This document shows, one piece after another, positions 8,809-18,570 of a stretch of 64,000 nucleotides of DNA (within the stretch, counting starts at the first letter, position 1; every line of letters begins with the position of its first letter). The notes under the pieces were generated by a model. The model saw only the letters and a list, made by a program, of their open reading frames with translations, was not told the origin of the DNA and ran no database searches. Origin of the DNA: Elusimicrobiota bacterium (GTDB taxonomy: Bacteria; CAYTYR01; UBA6262). The position numbers and the translations under genes are program-made. Location of the stretch: positions 34,499 to 98,498 of the forward strand of contig PMCA01000011.1 in assembly GCA_003153935.1 (NCBI GenBank), given 5' to 3'.

Positions 8809-9996
8809 TCAATAATTGAACACTAGCGCGAAAACTGTTACCAGGTTGCTGTAATCCTTGGCCTTGTCGTAACCGACGCCGACCATAACCCGCCACCAGT
8901 TGATCTGGAACCCGCCGGTATAATGCCAACGGCTATCCAGGTCTTTCACCCGTGACGGTTCATAATAAGTGCCCGCCCGCAAGTCTACTTTGGCATTTTG
9001 GCCCACGGGGAAAAGGTAATTACCGCCTACATGCAGGTCATAAACGCCCTTATCCTTAAATGTATAATTGGCTATGCCGCTGACCAGGTTAGAGCCAACC
9101 AACACTGTGTTATCCTGTTTGCCGATATAATTGGTATCGGCGGCTACCCCACAATTAGGCGAACACTGGTAATTAACTCCTATACCGGCGCGCAGAGGCA
9201 AGGTAACATTGCGGTACCATTGGATACCGGTATCCTGACCGGTTAATTGGCCCAAAAACTTTTTTTCTTCAAAAGTAAAAGTTATTTCTGGTTTATAAAC
9301 CGCGCCCAGGGACAGTTTTTCGGTCGCCCGGAACAAGATCCCCGCATCGATCGAGGTACCGCGGACCTCCTGCTCATCATCTATATCCACCCGCTCAATA
9401 ACCGTTGTGGTCCCGGGGAAATAGACCGGGAATCTCATCCTGATCATTTCGTCGATGGTAAAGATATTAACATTAACCCCTACAGCCAGGTCCTGGCTCA
9501 ATTGCACTGATACGGGAATGCTGAAGGAATTAACACCTAACTTCAGGTCATATATCTCCAGGGTGGTGGAAGGCAAAACCCTGCCGTCAAAATTCTGTTC
9601 GGCTTGGTAGGGAGTATTATAGACTACGCCCGTCGCGATATTTACGCTGGGGCTGGGCCGATGAGTCCGGCCGACTATCCCGCCAAACCAATAAGTCAAA
9701 GGAAACTTATCTTTAGTGCCGTTATTGTCAAAATCAGTCTGGTAATTGTCTATCCGGCTGGAGGCAAACCCCAGGTCCATGACTGCTGGCGAAAAAACCA
9801 GGCACGCCGGGTTATAATTGACCGCGTTCAAGTCGTTGGATTTAGCCAGGTAGGCGCCGGCCAGTCCGACGATTCTCTGATCGCCGATGACATAACCGCC
9901 GTAGCCGTTATAGCTTTCCAAGGCCCATAAATTATTACTGCCAACCAAGCCTATGAAAAAAAGCAAAAACAGCAAAATAATTGCTTTTTTCCCCAC
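8809..9996 (-). CDS. FadL/OMPP1-like outer-membrane barrel protein
   Basis: 395 residues with a signal peptide (about 1-26, IILLFLLFFIGLVG). The next segment, GLAGAYLAKSNDLNAVNYNPA, matches the N-terminal plug region of the FadL/TodX family in spacing and character. The rest alternates polar and hydrophobic residues as expected for beta strands and ends in an aromatic residue (VFALVFNY), as outer-membrane barrels do. The likely role is uptake of hydrophobic small molecules; the substrate is unknown. The start is GTG with GGAGGG about 9 bases upstream. A consensus sigma-70 promoter lies at 10035-10063. Its presence supports a diderm cell. Confidence 0.8.
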   Translation of the reverse strand: MGKKAIILLFLLFFIGLVGSNNLWALESYNGYGGYVIGDQRIVGLAGAYLAKSNDLNAVNYNPACLVFSPAVMDLGFASSRIDNYQTDFDNNGTKDKFPLTYWFGGIVGRTHRPSPSVNIATGVVYNTPYQAEQNFDGRVLPSTTLEIYDLKLGVNSFSIPVSVQLSQDLAVGVNVNIFTIDEMIRMRFPVYFPGTTTVIERVDIDDEQEVRGTSIDAGILFRATEKLSLGAVYKPEITFTFEEKKFLGQLTGQDTGIQWYRNVTLPLRAGIGVNYQCSPNCGVAADTNYIGKQDNTVLVGSNLVSGIANYTFKDKGVYDLHVGGNYLFPVGQNAKVDLRAGTYYEPSRVKDLDSRWHYTGGFQINWWRVMVGVGYDKAKDYSNLVTVFALVFNY

Positions 9997-10034
9997 AGAA
10001 CGATCCCTCCTAATACTGTATCACCGACTATGAG

Positions 10035-10063
10035 ATTATAACCTTAAAACCCCGCCTTGTCAA
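10035..10063 (-). promoter_or_regulatory. Consensus sigma-70 type promoter for the barrel protein
   Basis: TTGACA (10058-10063 on the complement) and TATAAT (10035-10040) are separated by exactly 17 bases, a perfect match to the vegetative consensus. The -35 box overlaps the U-tract of the upstream tRNA terminator. Confidence 0.88.
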
Positions 10064-10099
10064 TAAAAACAAAAACTCCTGCATTTTACTGCAGGAGTT
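10061..10099 (-). terminator. Rho-independent terminator of the tRNA-Leu/tRNA-fMet unit
   Basis: A 10-bp perfect stem (10074-10083 with 10090-10099) and 6-base loop are followed on the minus strand by TTTTTGTTTTTATTG. It lies 5 bases after the CCA end of tRNA-fMet. Confidence 0.88.
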
Positions 10100-10103
10100 C
10101 TGT

Positions 10104-10180
<77 letters not shown>

Positions 10181-10209
10181 ATATTTTATTGTATCCTCGC
10201 CCTTAATTA

Positions 10210-10292
10210 TGGGCGAGGAGGGACTTGAACCCTCAAGACCATAAGGCCAACAGATTTTAAGTCTGTCGCGTATGCCATTCCGCCACTCGCCC
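10210..10292 (-). tRNA. tRNA-Leu (UAA)
   Basis: 83 bases with acceptor GGGCGAG/CTCGCCC, discriminator A, anticodon loop CTTAAAA (anticodon UAA), a long variable arm and T-loop TTCAAGT. CCA is not encoded. It is probably co-transcribed with tRNA-fMet 30 bases downstream. Confidence 0.96.
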
Positions 10293-10328
10293 CCACGGTC
10301 AGAGATACGCATCTGTCTGGGAGCTTAA

Positions 10329-10357
10329 ATATTACCCTAAAAGGGCCTTTCTGTCAA
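10329..10357 (-). promoter_or_regulatory. Promoter for the tRNA-Leu/tRNA-fMet unit
   Basis: TTGACA (10352-10357) and TAATAT (10329-10334) are 17 bases apart on the minus strand, starting 3 bases beyond the stop of the FtsB-like gene. Transcription would begin about 30 bases before tRNA-Leu. Confidence 0.72.
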
Positions 10358-10360
10358 CTC

Positions 10361-10648
10361 TTATTTTGTAGTCGCCTTTTTGACCCGGTACTCTATTTCG
10401 CCTTCCTTGGTCAGTCCTAATTCTTCCCGGGCCAGCTTTTCGATAGCGTTGTCATCATGTTCGTAAACATAGATCTGCTGGCGCAGGGTCTGGTTTTCCG
10501 CGGTCAGCCGGCTCAGGGTCTTTTCCAAGCCCGCTTTTTCGCGGTAAGCCTTGACTAACCGCCAAAAGCTGTGGTTACCGGTTAAAATAACCAAGGCTAG
10601 CCCGATCATCACCCAAAGTACCAGTTTTCGTTTCTGTGCTTTGACCAT
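10361..10648 (-). CDS. Septum formation initiator family protein (FtsB/DivIC-like)
   Basis: A 95-residue bitopic protein with a short cytoplasmic Lys/Arg start, one membrane helix (about 10-26, LVLWVMIGLALVILTGN) and a heptad-rich coiled coil (33-65). It ends in the family-typical EKLAREELGLTKEGEIEY. Such proteins bridge FtsL and FtsQ-type partners in the divisome. It directly follows eno with a 10-base gap, the same pairing seen in many bacteria (eno-ftsB). Confidence 0.88.
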   Translation of the reverse strand: MVKAQKRKLVLWVMIGLALVILTGNHSFWRLVKAYREKAGLEKTLSRLTAENQTLRQQIYVYEHDDNAIEKLAREELGLTKEGEIEYRVKKATTK

Positions 10649-10658
10649 GCTGATAAGT

Positions 10659-11960
<1,302 letters not shown>

Positions 11961-11971
11961 TCAGTTTTTTG

Positions 11972-13408
11972 TTATTTACCCAGGATTAATTTTTTCCCGG
12001 CCGCCAGTAATTTATTAACTTTGGTCGGGTGACTGCTTTCAGCGTAAAACCGTATCACCGGTTCCGTTCCTGACAGGCGCAAGCCGGCCCAACTTCCGTC
12101 CGCTAACCGGAATTTAAAACCGTCAATGGTTATTACTTCATTGACCGGTAAACCGGCGATCTTGGTCGGCGGGTCATTTTTCAGCATTTTTTTAAGCTCG
12201 CTCATGCGTTCCGGCGTTACCCGGAAATTCTCTCTCTCAAAAATAAAGGTTCCCACTTCTTTATAAGCGTCAGTCAGGATGCGACTCAGGGGTTTACGCC
12301 GGCAGGCGACCATCTCCGCCACTAACAGGCAAGCCAGTATCCCGTCTTTCTCCGGGACATGACCGCGTATGGTCAAGCCTCCGCTTTCTTCCCCGCCAAT
12401 AATAAAATTCTTTTCGTTTACCAGTATATCACCGATATATTTGAACCCCACCGGGGTTTCTCTTAATTCCACGCCATGTTTCGCGGCCATGGCGTCAATA
12501 AAACCGGTGGTCATTACTGAGCGGGCGGCTACACCCTGCCATTTCCGCGTTGTGATCAAATGATCCAACAATAAAGCGATAACATGACCTGGCTGGATAT
12601 ACCGGCCTTTTTCATCGATGATCCCGAAACGGTCGGCATCACCATCCGTGCCCAATCCCAGGTGGCAGCGTTCTTTCTTGACAATATCAACCATCTCCGG
12701 AATGTTCTCCAGGGAAGGCTCAGGATGGTGACCGCCAAATAAAACGTCACGCCAATTATGCAGAATATGGATCTTGGTGCCGGCTACCTGCAACAATTCA
12801 TCCAAATAACCCCGGCCGGTACCGTACATGACATCAACGGCGACTTTTAAATGCGCCTTTTTTATCGCTTTCAGGTCAATGATGTCGCTAAGTTTTTTCA
12901 GGTAATAAGGTTCAGCGTTGATGTTGATGATTTTTTTCTTCTTAAGCGCTTCCACAACCGGCATCTTCTTAACCAGCCGCGGGTTAGCCAGGTACTTCCG
13001 GCAATTACGCTCGATGGCGTCAGTCGTTTCCGGCAAAGCCGGTCCGCCCCAAGCCGGCGAGAATTTAATGCCGTTGTATTCCGGCGGGTTGTGGCTGGCG
13101 GTAAAATTTATGCCGCCGGCAGCTCGGCGTCTTAATATCTCAAAAGAAATGGTCGGGGTCGGGGTATCGCGCTGGCAAAGTAACGCTTGCAGGTTATTGG
13201 CAGCAATTACCGTGGCCGATACTTCGGCAAATTTCTCGCTTAAAAACCGGGTGTCATAGCCTACAACTACAGTCGCTGGTCGTTGGTTGCTGGTTTTTTG
13301 TTGCTTTATATAGTCGCAGATGGTCTGGGTAACGATCTCCACGTTCTCAAAGGTAAAATCGTCACTAATTACGCCCCGCCAGCCACTGGTACCAAATTTT
13401 ATCTCCAT
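11972..13408 (-). CDS. Phosphoglucomutase/phosphomannomutase family protein
   Basis: A 478-residue alpha-D-phosphohexomutase with every catalytic landmark intact. The phosphoserine loop TASHNP has Ser near 105, the metal loop DGDADR lies near 254-259, the sugar loop GGEESGG near 325, and the phosphate loop RLSGTEPVIRF is near the C-terminus. It interconverts hexose 1- and 6-phosphates; glucose, mannose or glucosamine cannot be told apart from sequence. It is one base downstream of a fused nucleotidyltransferase whose own mutase-like half looks inactive, so this protein may supply the activity. Confidence 0.92.
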   Translation of the reverse strand: MEIKFGTSGWRGVISDDFTFENVEIVTQTICDYIKQQKTSNQRPATVVVGYDTRFLSEKFAEVSATVIAANNLQALLCQRDTPTPTISFEILRRRAAGGINFTASHNPPEYNGIKFSPAWGGPALPETTDAIERNCRKYLANPRLVKKMPVVEALKKKKIININAEPYYLKKLSDIIDLKAIKKAHLKVAVDVMYGTGRGYLDELLQVAGTKIHILHNWRDVLFGGHHPEPSLENIPEMVDIVKKERCHLGLGTDGDADRFGIIDEKGRYIQPGHVIALLLDHLITTRKWQGVAARSVMTTGFIDAMAAKHGVELRETPVGFKYIGDILVNEKNFIIGGEESGGLTIRGHVPEKDGILACLLVAEMVACRRKPLSRILTDAYKEVGTFIFERENFRVTPERMSELKKMLKNDPPTKIAGLPVNEVITIDGFKFRLADGSWAGLRLSGTEPVIRFYAESSHPTKVNKLLAAGKKLILGK

Positions 13409-13409
13409 T

Positions 13410-15917
13410 TTATCCTTGCCATTGCGCTATCTTGGTTTTATATTTGCTGAAAATTTCCTTGGCTTTATTGCCGGAGGCGGATTCCACATAGATATTAAAG
13501 AAGGGCTTATCCGGATCGGGTATCAACAGGGCCCAGAATTCATTATCATATATCTTCACGCCGTCCAATAGTTCGAATTTTGCCCCTTCATCCTTGGCCA
13601 GCTGGATCAAATTACGCATCACCGTGCCTTTGGCCGACCAAGTGCAGGGCACTCGTTCCTTGTGAATATGGATGGGCGGCAACTCCTGGCTCAAAGCGTG
13701 CAGCCGGATGTTCTGCTTGGCGAGAAGCTCCATGATCTTGGCGATAACGAACATGCCGTCAAAGGCGCCCAGGAAATTCGGGAAGATAAAGCCGCCGAGA
13801 TTGTCGCCTAACAGGTCCTGCTCTTTACGCAGGGCCTGCTCCATTATGGAACGAGCCGTGGTTTTGGTCCGCAGGATCTGGCCATGATATTTTTTCGCCA
13901 CTTCTTCGATCACCGCGGTCGCGGTGACCGGAACCGCGATAGATGCGTCTTTTTTATTTCTCATGACCAGGGCGGCGATCAGGGCCAGTGCTATTTCATC
14001 GCTGACCATCTTGCCTTTTTCATCCACTAAAAATACTTTTTCCGCTCCGGTGTCCAGCATAAAGCCGATGTCCGCTTTTAAAGCTATGGTGGCGTCGGCC
14101 AGTTTTTTCCAGGAAGCGTCAAACTCTTCCGCGGATTTAGTGATCTTGGAGGCGTCAATATTGGCGTTCAAGGCGATCACTTCACAGCCCAGGTCTCCGA
14201 GAATGGAGGGGAAAAGCGTGGCCGCGTCGCTGAACGCGTAATCGATGACGATGCGCAGACGCGCCTGGCTGATAGCCTTATGATCTATGGCGTTCAGAAA
14301 ACCTTCTTTATAGTCTTCGATAACCCGGCCGGGGAAACTCAGGTCGCCCGTGTCTTCCACTTTGGCGCGGCGGAAATCCTCGCGGAAGAACAACTGCTCG
14401 ATGGACTTTTCCTTATTGAAGGACAGGTCCACTCCGCCAATATCGAAAAATTTTATGTCAATGACCTGGGAATCATAAGGCGATTTACGCACGTGAATTC
14501 CGCCCCGTTCCCCTTCCTTGCCAATATTATAGCGCAGCAGCGGGATGGGGATAGCGCGCAGGTCTTTTACGTTGACGCCGCTGGACAGCAGGCCGCAAAT
14601 AAAAGCGCGGTTGATCATGCGGCTGGCTTTATGCGAATCGCGGCTGGTCATGACCGTGGATCCCTTGCCCAGATAAGCGCCGTAAGCGGCCCCCACTTTA
14701 GCGACGAACTCCGGGGTCATTTCAATGTTGGCCAACCCGGAAATGCCATAAGCCCCGAAGAGGGTCTTGGACCACTTCTCACCCCAGACCAGGCTGGAGG
14801 ATAGTGTGGATCCGTCTTCGACCACTTTGTGCGGCCATAATTTTACATTATCCTTGATGCGGGCCTCTTCACCGATAACGCATTCATCGGCGATAACCAC
14901 CCCGTTCTGGATAAAGGCTTTGGCCCGGATATCCACCCCTTTGCAAATAATATTTTCCCTTAGCTCCGCCTTGCGGCCGATATGGGAATTTTCCCAAATT
15001 ACCGAATTATATATTTTGGCGCTTTCTTCCACCTGGGTGTTGTCGCCGATGACCGAATTGACGATCTCCGCCCCGGCTTTGACGATACAGTTCTTGCCTA
15101 TGACCACGCCGCCTTTGAGATTGGCTTGTTTGTCGATCTCACTGTCCTCACCAACCCATATATCGCGCCCGATAGTATTAAGTTTATTGCCGGGGATCTC
15201 TACCTTTACTTTGCCGGTAAGAATATCCTGATGGGCAATGCGGTATTCGTTCAAGTCGCCGATATCTTTCCAGTAACCGTCCGCTATATAGCCAAATAAG
15301 TTCTGCTTGCCTTCCAGCAACTGCGGAAAGAGATTGCGGCTGAAATCAAATTCTTTCTTTTCCGGAATAAATTCAAATATCTGCGGTTCCAATATATAAA
15401 TTCCGGTATTAACCGTATCGCTGAAGACTTCACCCCAAACCGGTTTCTCCAGGAATCTTTCGATCCGCCCGTCTTTATCGGTAATGACCACGCCGTACGC
15501 CAAGGGATTGTTGACCCGGGTCAGCACCATCGTCGCCAGGGCTTTTTTTGCCTTATGGTATTTAAGCGCCTCCGTCAGGTTGAAATCGGTCAGCACATCG
15601 CCGCTGATGACGATAAACGTTTCTTTAATGCTTTTTTCCGCGTTCTTGACGCTGCCGGCGGTGCCGAAGTCCTCTACCGCGTCCACATAATCCATCTTGA
15701 TGCCGAAAGAATTGCCGTCGCCGAAATAATTTTTGATCATCTCCGGCTGGAAATAAAGGATGGAAGACATTTCCTTAAAACCATGCTGTTTAAGCAACTC
15801 GACGATATGGACCATCATGGGCTTATTAACTACGGGGACCATGGGTTTTGGATAATTTATGGTAAGCGGGCGCAATCTTGTTCCCAAGCCACCGGCCATG
15901 ATGAGTGCTTTCACCGT
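13410..15917 (-). CDS. Sugar-nucleotidyltransferase fused to left-handed helix and degenerate phosphomannomutase-like domain
   Basis: Domains in order: a nucleotidyltransferase (about 1-230) with KALIMAGGLGTRLRPLT and the metal residues of SGDVL; a left-handed beta-helix of hexapeptide repeats (about 245-370); and a mutase-like half (about 375-835). In that half the serine loop reads HVRKSPYDS instead of TASHNP, and the metal loop reads DTGAEK instead of DGDADR, so mutase activity is doubtful. The family is usually labelled mannose-1-phosphate guanylyltransferase/phosphomannomutase. I chose the GTG at 15917 because GGAGG lies 5 bases upstream and it gives the family-standard N-terminus; an in-frame ATG exists at 15932. 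Confidence 0.87.
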   Translation of the reverse strand, partial: TVKALIMAGGLGTRLRPLTINYPKPMVPVVNKPMMVHIVELLKQHGFKEMSSILYFQPEMIKNYFGDGNSFGIKMDYVDAVEDFGTAGSVKNAEKSIKETFIVISGDVLTDFNLTEALKYHKAKKALATMVLTRVNNPLAYGVVITDKDGRIERFLEKPVWGEVFSDTVNTGIYILEPQIFEFIPEKKEFDFSRNLFPQLLEGKQNLFGYIADGYWKDIGDLNEYRIAHQDILTGKVKVEIPGNKLNTIGRDIWVGEDSEIDKQANLKGGVVIGKNCIVKAGAEIVNSVIGDNTQVEESAKIYNSVIWENSHIGRKAELRENIICKGVDIRAKAFIQNGVVIADECVIGEEARIKDNVKLWPHKVVEDGSTLSSSLVWGEKWSKTLFGAYGISGLANIEMTPEFVAKVGAAYGAYLGKGSTVMTSRDSHKASRMINRAFICGLLSSGVNVKDLRAIPIPLLRYNIGKEGERGGIHVRKSPYDSQVIDIKFFDIGGVDLSFNKEKSIEQLFFREDFRRAKVEDTGDLSFPGRVIEDYKEGFLNAIDHKAISQARLRIVIDYAFSDAATLFPSILGDLGCEVIALNANIDASKITKSAEEFDASWKKLADATIALKADIGFMLDTGAEKVFLVDEKGKMVSDEIALALIAALVMRNKKDASIAVPVTATAVIEEVAKKYHGQILRTKTTARSIMEQALRKEQDLLGDNLGGFIFPNFLGAFDGMFVIAKIMELLAKQNIRLHALSQELPPIHIHKERVPCTWSAKGTVMRNLIQLAKDEGAKFELLDGVKIYDNEFWALLIPDPDKPFFNIYVESASGNKAKEIFSKYKTKIAQWQG

Positions 15918-15957
15918 ATCCTCCATCTCCATAAAATCGGGTTATATAGACTATGAT

Positions 15958-15983
15958 AGCTGTAGAGTTATCACTCTACAGCT
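15958..15983. other. Perfect 10-bp hairpin in the leader of the fused transferase gene
   Basis: Arms AGCTGTAGAG and CTCTACAGCT (15958-15967, 15974-15983) enclose 6 bases. No U-run follows on either strand, so it is more likely a leader structure or operator palindrome than a terminator. Confidence 0.5.
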
Positions 15984-16008
15984 CTACTTTGAGTTGCTGC
16001 GCAGATGC

Positions 16009-16317
16009 TTATTTATTACGGATGTAAGCTACGCCGATCTCATATCTTTTGGCACGTTCGTTGAAAATACAATGGGCCACCCGGCCCCGGACCTTACCTG
16101 GTTCGTCGTTGGTAGCCGCCGGAAGCTTGATCTCCAAGTTCAAAATGGTACCCGCCGGGATCTCGTCCTTGGTCTCAAACAATATTCCGCCGGGGCTTAT
16201 ATCCTTAACAGCAACGGAAAACGTTTCCTCCGGATTGCTTTCCAGGCTAACCACGCAGGGGATCTGTTTTAGGGAAGGAACGCGGCCATAATCTCTTTTA
16301 TTGGGTGTATTTAGCAT
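16009..16317 (-). CDS. PilZ-domain protein
   Basis: A 102-residue single PilZ domain. The first c-di-GMP motif is RDYGR (RxxxR, residues 8-12) and the second is DISPGG near 38-43. It is a predicted cytosolic c-di-GMP receptor without added domains. It lies between the secreted lamin-tail gene (38 bases upstream) and the sugar-nucleotide transferase (about 90 bases downstream). A link to surface polysaccharide or secretion is only an inference from position. Confidence 0.85.
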   Translation of the reverse strand: MLNTPNKRDYGRVPSLKQIPCVVSLESNPEETFSVAVKDISPGGILFETKDEIPAGTILNLEIKLPAATNDEPGKVRGRVAHCIFNERAKRYEIGVAYIRNK

Positions 16318-16355
16318 GTTTTAAGTATAACAAAAAAAACAGCCTTTTTCAAGAG

Positions 16356-18119
16356 TTATTTAATAACAGCTATTTTACCTTTTCTGGTTACCTGGCTGTT
16401 CTCCATCAGGTAAAGATAGATGCCGGCGGCGACTCTTTCTCCGCTATCATTAGTGCCGTCCCAATAAGCTTCGCTCTGACCGCGCAAGGTCTTGACCAGT
16501 TCTCCGGCCAGGGTAAATATCCTGATCTCGGCTTCCTCTTCTCCTATTTTGGAAAATTTCAACTTAGCGCGGGAAGAAATGGTCCAGGGATTTGGGTAGC
16601 AGTACATTTTCTGGCCGTAGTCAGGCGGCACATAAGCCAGTCCCAGGTAGCTAGCCTCCTGCTCGGTAGGGTTTTTAGCGCTGTCAACGACGAAGTAGTG
16701 GAAAACCAGGCTGTTATCAGTTTCTCCCCTGGGAAGGGTAAATGATCCTGTCCAGTCGTTACCGGACGGGGTTAAAGCAATGGCCTGAGCCGCCCCACTT
16801 CCTATAGAGTAATCCAAAAGAGGCGTTGCCACAATAGTATTGCTCGAGGAGATTCGCAGAGTAACGTTCACCACCCCGGCGATGAAAGGAGGCGCTGGAT
16901 CAAAATCCAATTGGACCTGAGGCGGGTTAAAATCGGGATTATCCTTACCGGGACTGGGGCCATTAAATAAGTGCCAATCATTTTTGCCGTTAGTGTCAAC
17001 GCTCAGGGGGCTTACCCGCCCGATCGATCGCTCAGCGGTCACCTGGCTGGAATTGGTCCAGCAATCGCTTTTTGTTACGGTATCACCCGCCACTAGCCAT
17101 TGGCCATTGTCCGCCAGAAGCTTAACGTCATTATTTTCCCCGCCGGTAAAATCACCAACCCCGTCGCTCCAGCACACAGCATCGATAAATCGCCCGCCGG
17201 CCGGAGCGCTCATCAGCGCCAATTCGTCAGTGGTAGCCGATAAACCGGTATCGGGAACATATAGGTCAATTACTCCGTTATGATTCAAGTCTCCGGTAGC
17301 ATCTGTTTCATCGACGCCAGCCTCATCCCAGTAAACCACCGCGTATTTACCCGGAGCCAGCGTAACCGGGCTGGTGGCTAATTTTGAGTCAGTGCCATCC
17401 AGGTCAGTCAGCATAAAATTACTTATATCGACCGGGGTTTCTCCATAATTATATAGTTCCGCCCAATCCGTGGATGCGGCAAAAGCGACTTCGGTAATTC
17501 TGACCTTATATTCCGGCGCGGCAGGATCAGTACCATTATCCATAACTATTTCACCATCATAGTAAACGCTGTTCTGGGCTTTAGGCGTGGCAAAAAGCAG
17601 CGCGCTTTTAGCATCCAGGCCTATGAACTTCTCTCCGTTATTATTGCTCCAGTTGGTGGATAACCAGCCGCTTCCCAGCGGGTTAATTCTCTCCATGGAA
17701 TAATAAGGGGCTTTGGCGCCCGCGAACCAGCCGGCGGCGCAGGGAACGGAATCTACTGCCACAGTATAGCTGTCATATAAGACCAGGTCCTCGCCGATGT
17801 CGCTAAGCGCGCCTGTATAGAGCTTATCGGCGGCGATATCCGAGACCGTGTTATCGTCGGTGCGTTCTAACAGATAATAACTGTTGGCTTTTATGATGCC
17901 GGTTAATGGGATACTGGGAACACCGTCAGCGCTTTTTAACACCCAACTGCTAACATCGACATCATAGTTGGTATTATTATACAGTTCGATCCATTCGTCA
18001 CTGCTGGAGGCGGCCGTCCCCATCCACATCAACTCGTTAATGACCACATCTCCCGGTGCCGCGGCGAATAACTTCACGCTCAACAAACTCAAGGCTAAAA
18101 CTAATATTAACTTCTTCAT
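16356..18119 (-). CDS. Secreted lamin-tail-domain protein with FlgD-like C-terminal domain
   Basis: 587 residues with a clear signal peptide (MKKLILVLALSLLSVKLFAAA). Two lamin-tail-like beta domains follow: one around 22-165 (VINELMWMGTAASSSDEWIE) and one around 205-330 (RITEVAFAASTDWAELYN). After an immunoglobulin-like stretch (about 400-490), the C-terminus has a FlgD/T9SS-type fold (YCYPNPW, IRIFTLAGELVKTL, YWDGTNDSGERVAAGIYLY). Such proteins are exported surface or extracellular factors of unknown role. The ATG has AGGGGAG upstream. The 450 bases before it hold two structured elements. Confidence 0.8.
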   Translation of the reverse strand: MKKLILVLALSLLSVKLFAAAPGDVVINELMWMGTAASSSDEWIELYNNTNYDVDVSSWVLKSADGVPSIPLTGIIKANSYYLLERTDDNTVSDIAADKLYTGALSDIGEDLVLYDSYTVAVDSVPCAAGWFAGAKAPYYSMERINPLGSGWLSTNWSNNNGEKFIGLDAKSALLFATPKAQNSVYYDGEIVMDNGTDPAAPEYKVRITEVAFAASTDWAELYNYGETPVDISNFMLTDLDGTDSKLATSPVTLAPGKYAVVYWDEAGVDETDATGDLNHNGVIDLYVPDTGLSATTDELALMSAPAGGRFIDAVCWSDGVGDFTGGENNDVKLLADNGQWLVAGDTVTKSDCWTNSSQVTAERSIGRVSPLSVDTNGKNDWHLFNGPSPGKDNPDFNPPQVQLDFDPAPPFIAGVVNVTLRISSSNTIVATPLLDYSIGSGAAQAIALTPSGNDWTGSFTLPRGETDNSLVFHYFVVDSAKNPTEQEASYLGLAYVPPDYGQKMYCYPNPWTISSRAKLKFSKIGEEEAEIRIFTLAGELVKTLRGQSEAYWDGTNDSGERVAAGIYLYLMENSQVTRKGKIAVIK

Positions 18120-18162
18120 CTCTCTCCCCTTTACATTTTTTAATATATATTTTGCGATGTTC

Positions 18163-18275
18163 GCGGTTAGTGTCTCGGATTGATTTCTTGGACATTATAC
18201 TTTTCGAAATAAGCGAAAGAAGCCTTGGTTCGAAAAGTAAATGTCTCGGCGAAATCAACCTCTCGACACTCCCGC
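18163..18275. repeat. Long near-perfect inverted repeat (113 bases)
   Basis: Outer arms at 18163-18187 and 18251-18275 match over about 25 bases with few mismatches. Inner arms ACATT/AATGT and ACTTTTCGAA/TTCGAAAAGT (18199-18208, 18229-18238) continue the stem, leaving about 20 bases of loop. It lies in the leader of the lamin-tail gene. It may be a MITE-like relic or a long hairpin in the 5' untranslated RNA. Confidence 0.7.
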
Positions 18276-18339
18276 TAATCGTTAATTCATGGAACTGGTT
18301 GGTTTTTCGCAGACGCAGCTCTATTTAATAATCTACCGG

Positions 18340-18505
18340 AGCCGACCGCGCCGGCTAGGGCACAGCCAAAAAGGCTTACGGAGCCTCGAGAGCCGGTCCT
18401 CCGATGTTTCATCGGAGGGATCGAGGCGAGTAACGCAGAGGGTATTTCCCGCTGGGGAAATAACCCTCATCTTTTTGCGTGACCTAGCCAAGGCAGGGAG
18501 GCTCG
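18340..18505. ncRNA. Candidate structured RNA or dispersed palindromic element (four-way junction)
   Basis: A closing stem GGCTAGG/CCTAGCC (18353-18359, 18483-18489) encloses three hairpins. The first is AGCC/GGCT with a 5-base loop (18364-18376). The second is GCCTCGA/TCGAGGC (18383-18389, 18421-18427) capped by a 9-bp stem with a triloop (18398-18418). The third is ACGCA/TGCGT (18433-18437, 18476-18480) capped by a long stem. It matches no riboswitch, tmRNA, SRP, RNase P or 6S pattern that I know. Strand cannot be decided. A short open frame crosses it on the minus strand, but it follows the palindromes and looks non-coding. Confidence 0.5.
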
Positions 18506-18542
18506 AAAAAACAAAAAAATAAGGCTGAGCTCGATAGCCCAG
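18506..18542 (-). terminator. Rho-independent terminator after the nucleotidase gene
   Basis: A 7-bp stem (18525-18531 with 18536-18542, one G-U pair) and a 4-base loop are followed on the minus strand by CCTTATTTTTTTGTTTTTT. It ends the transcript of the pgi-nucleotidase group. Confidence 0.78.
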
Positions 18543-18570
18543 TCTTGCTTGCAATTATAATCTATATTAA

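Noticed and set aside
18333-18554. 73-codon open frame on the minus strand in the 18.3-18.5 kb element
   Set aside because: Its codons run through the arms of palindromes and a terminator stem, and it has no ribosome site or family match.
18554-18559. TATAAT on the minus strand upstream of the structured element
   Set aside because: No acceptable -35 box lies 15-19 bases upstream, and the site precedes a terminator for the upstream gene, so a promoter here is not supported.
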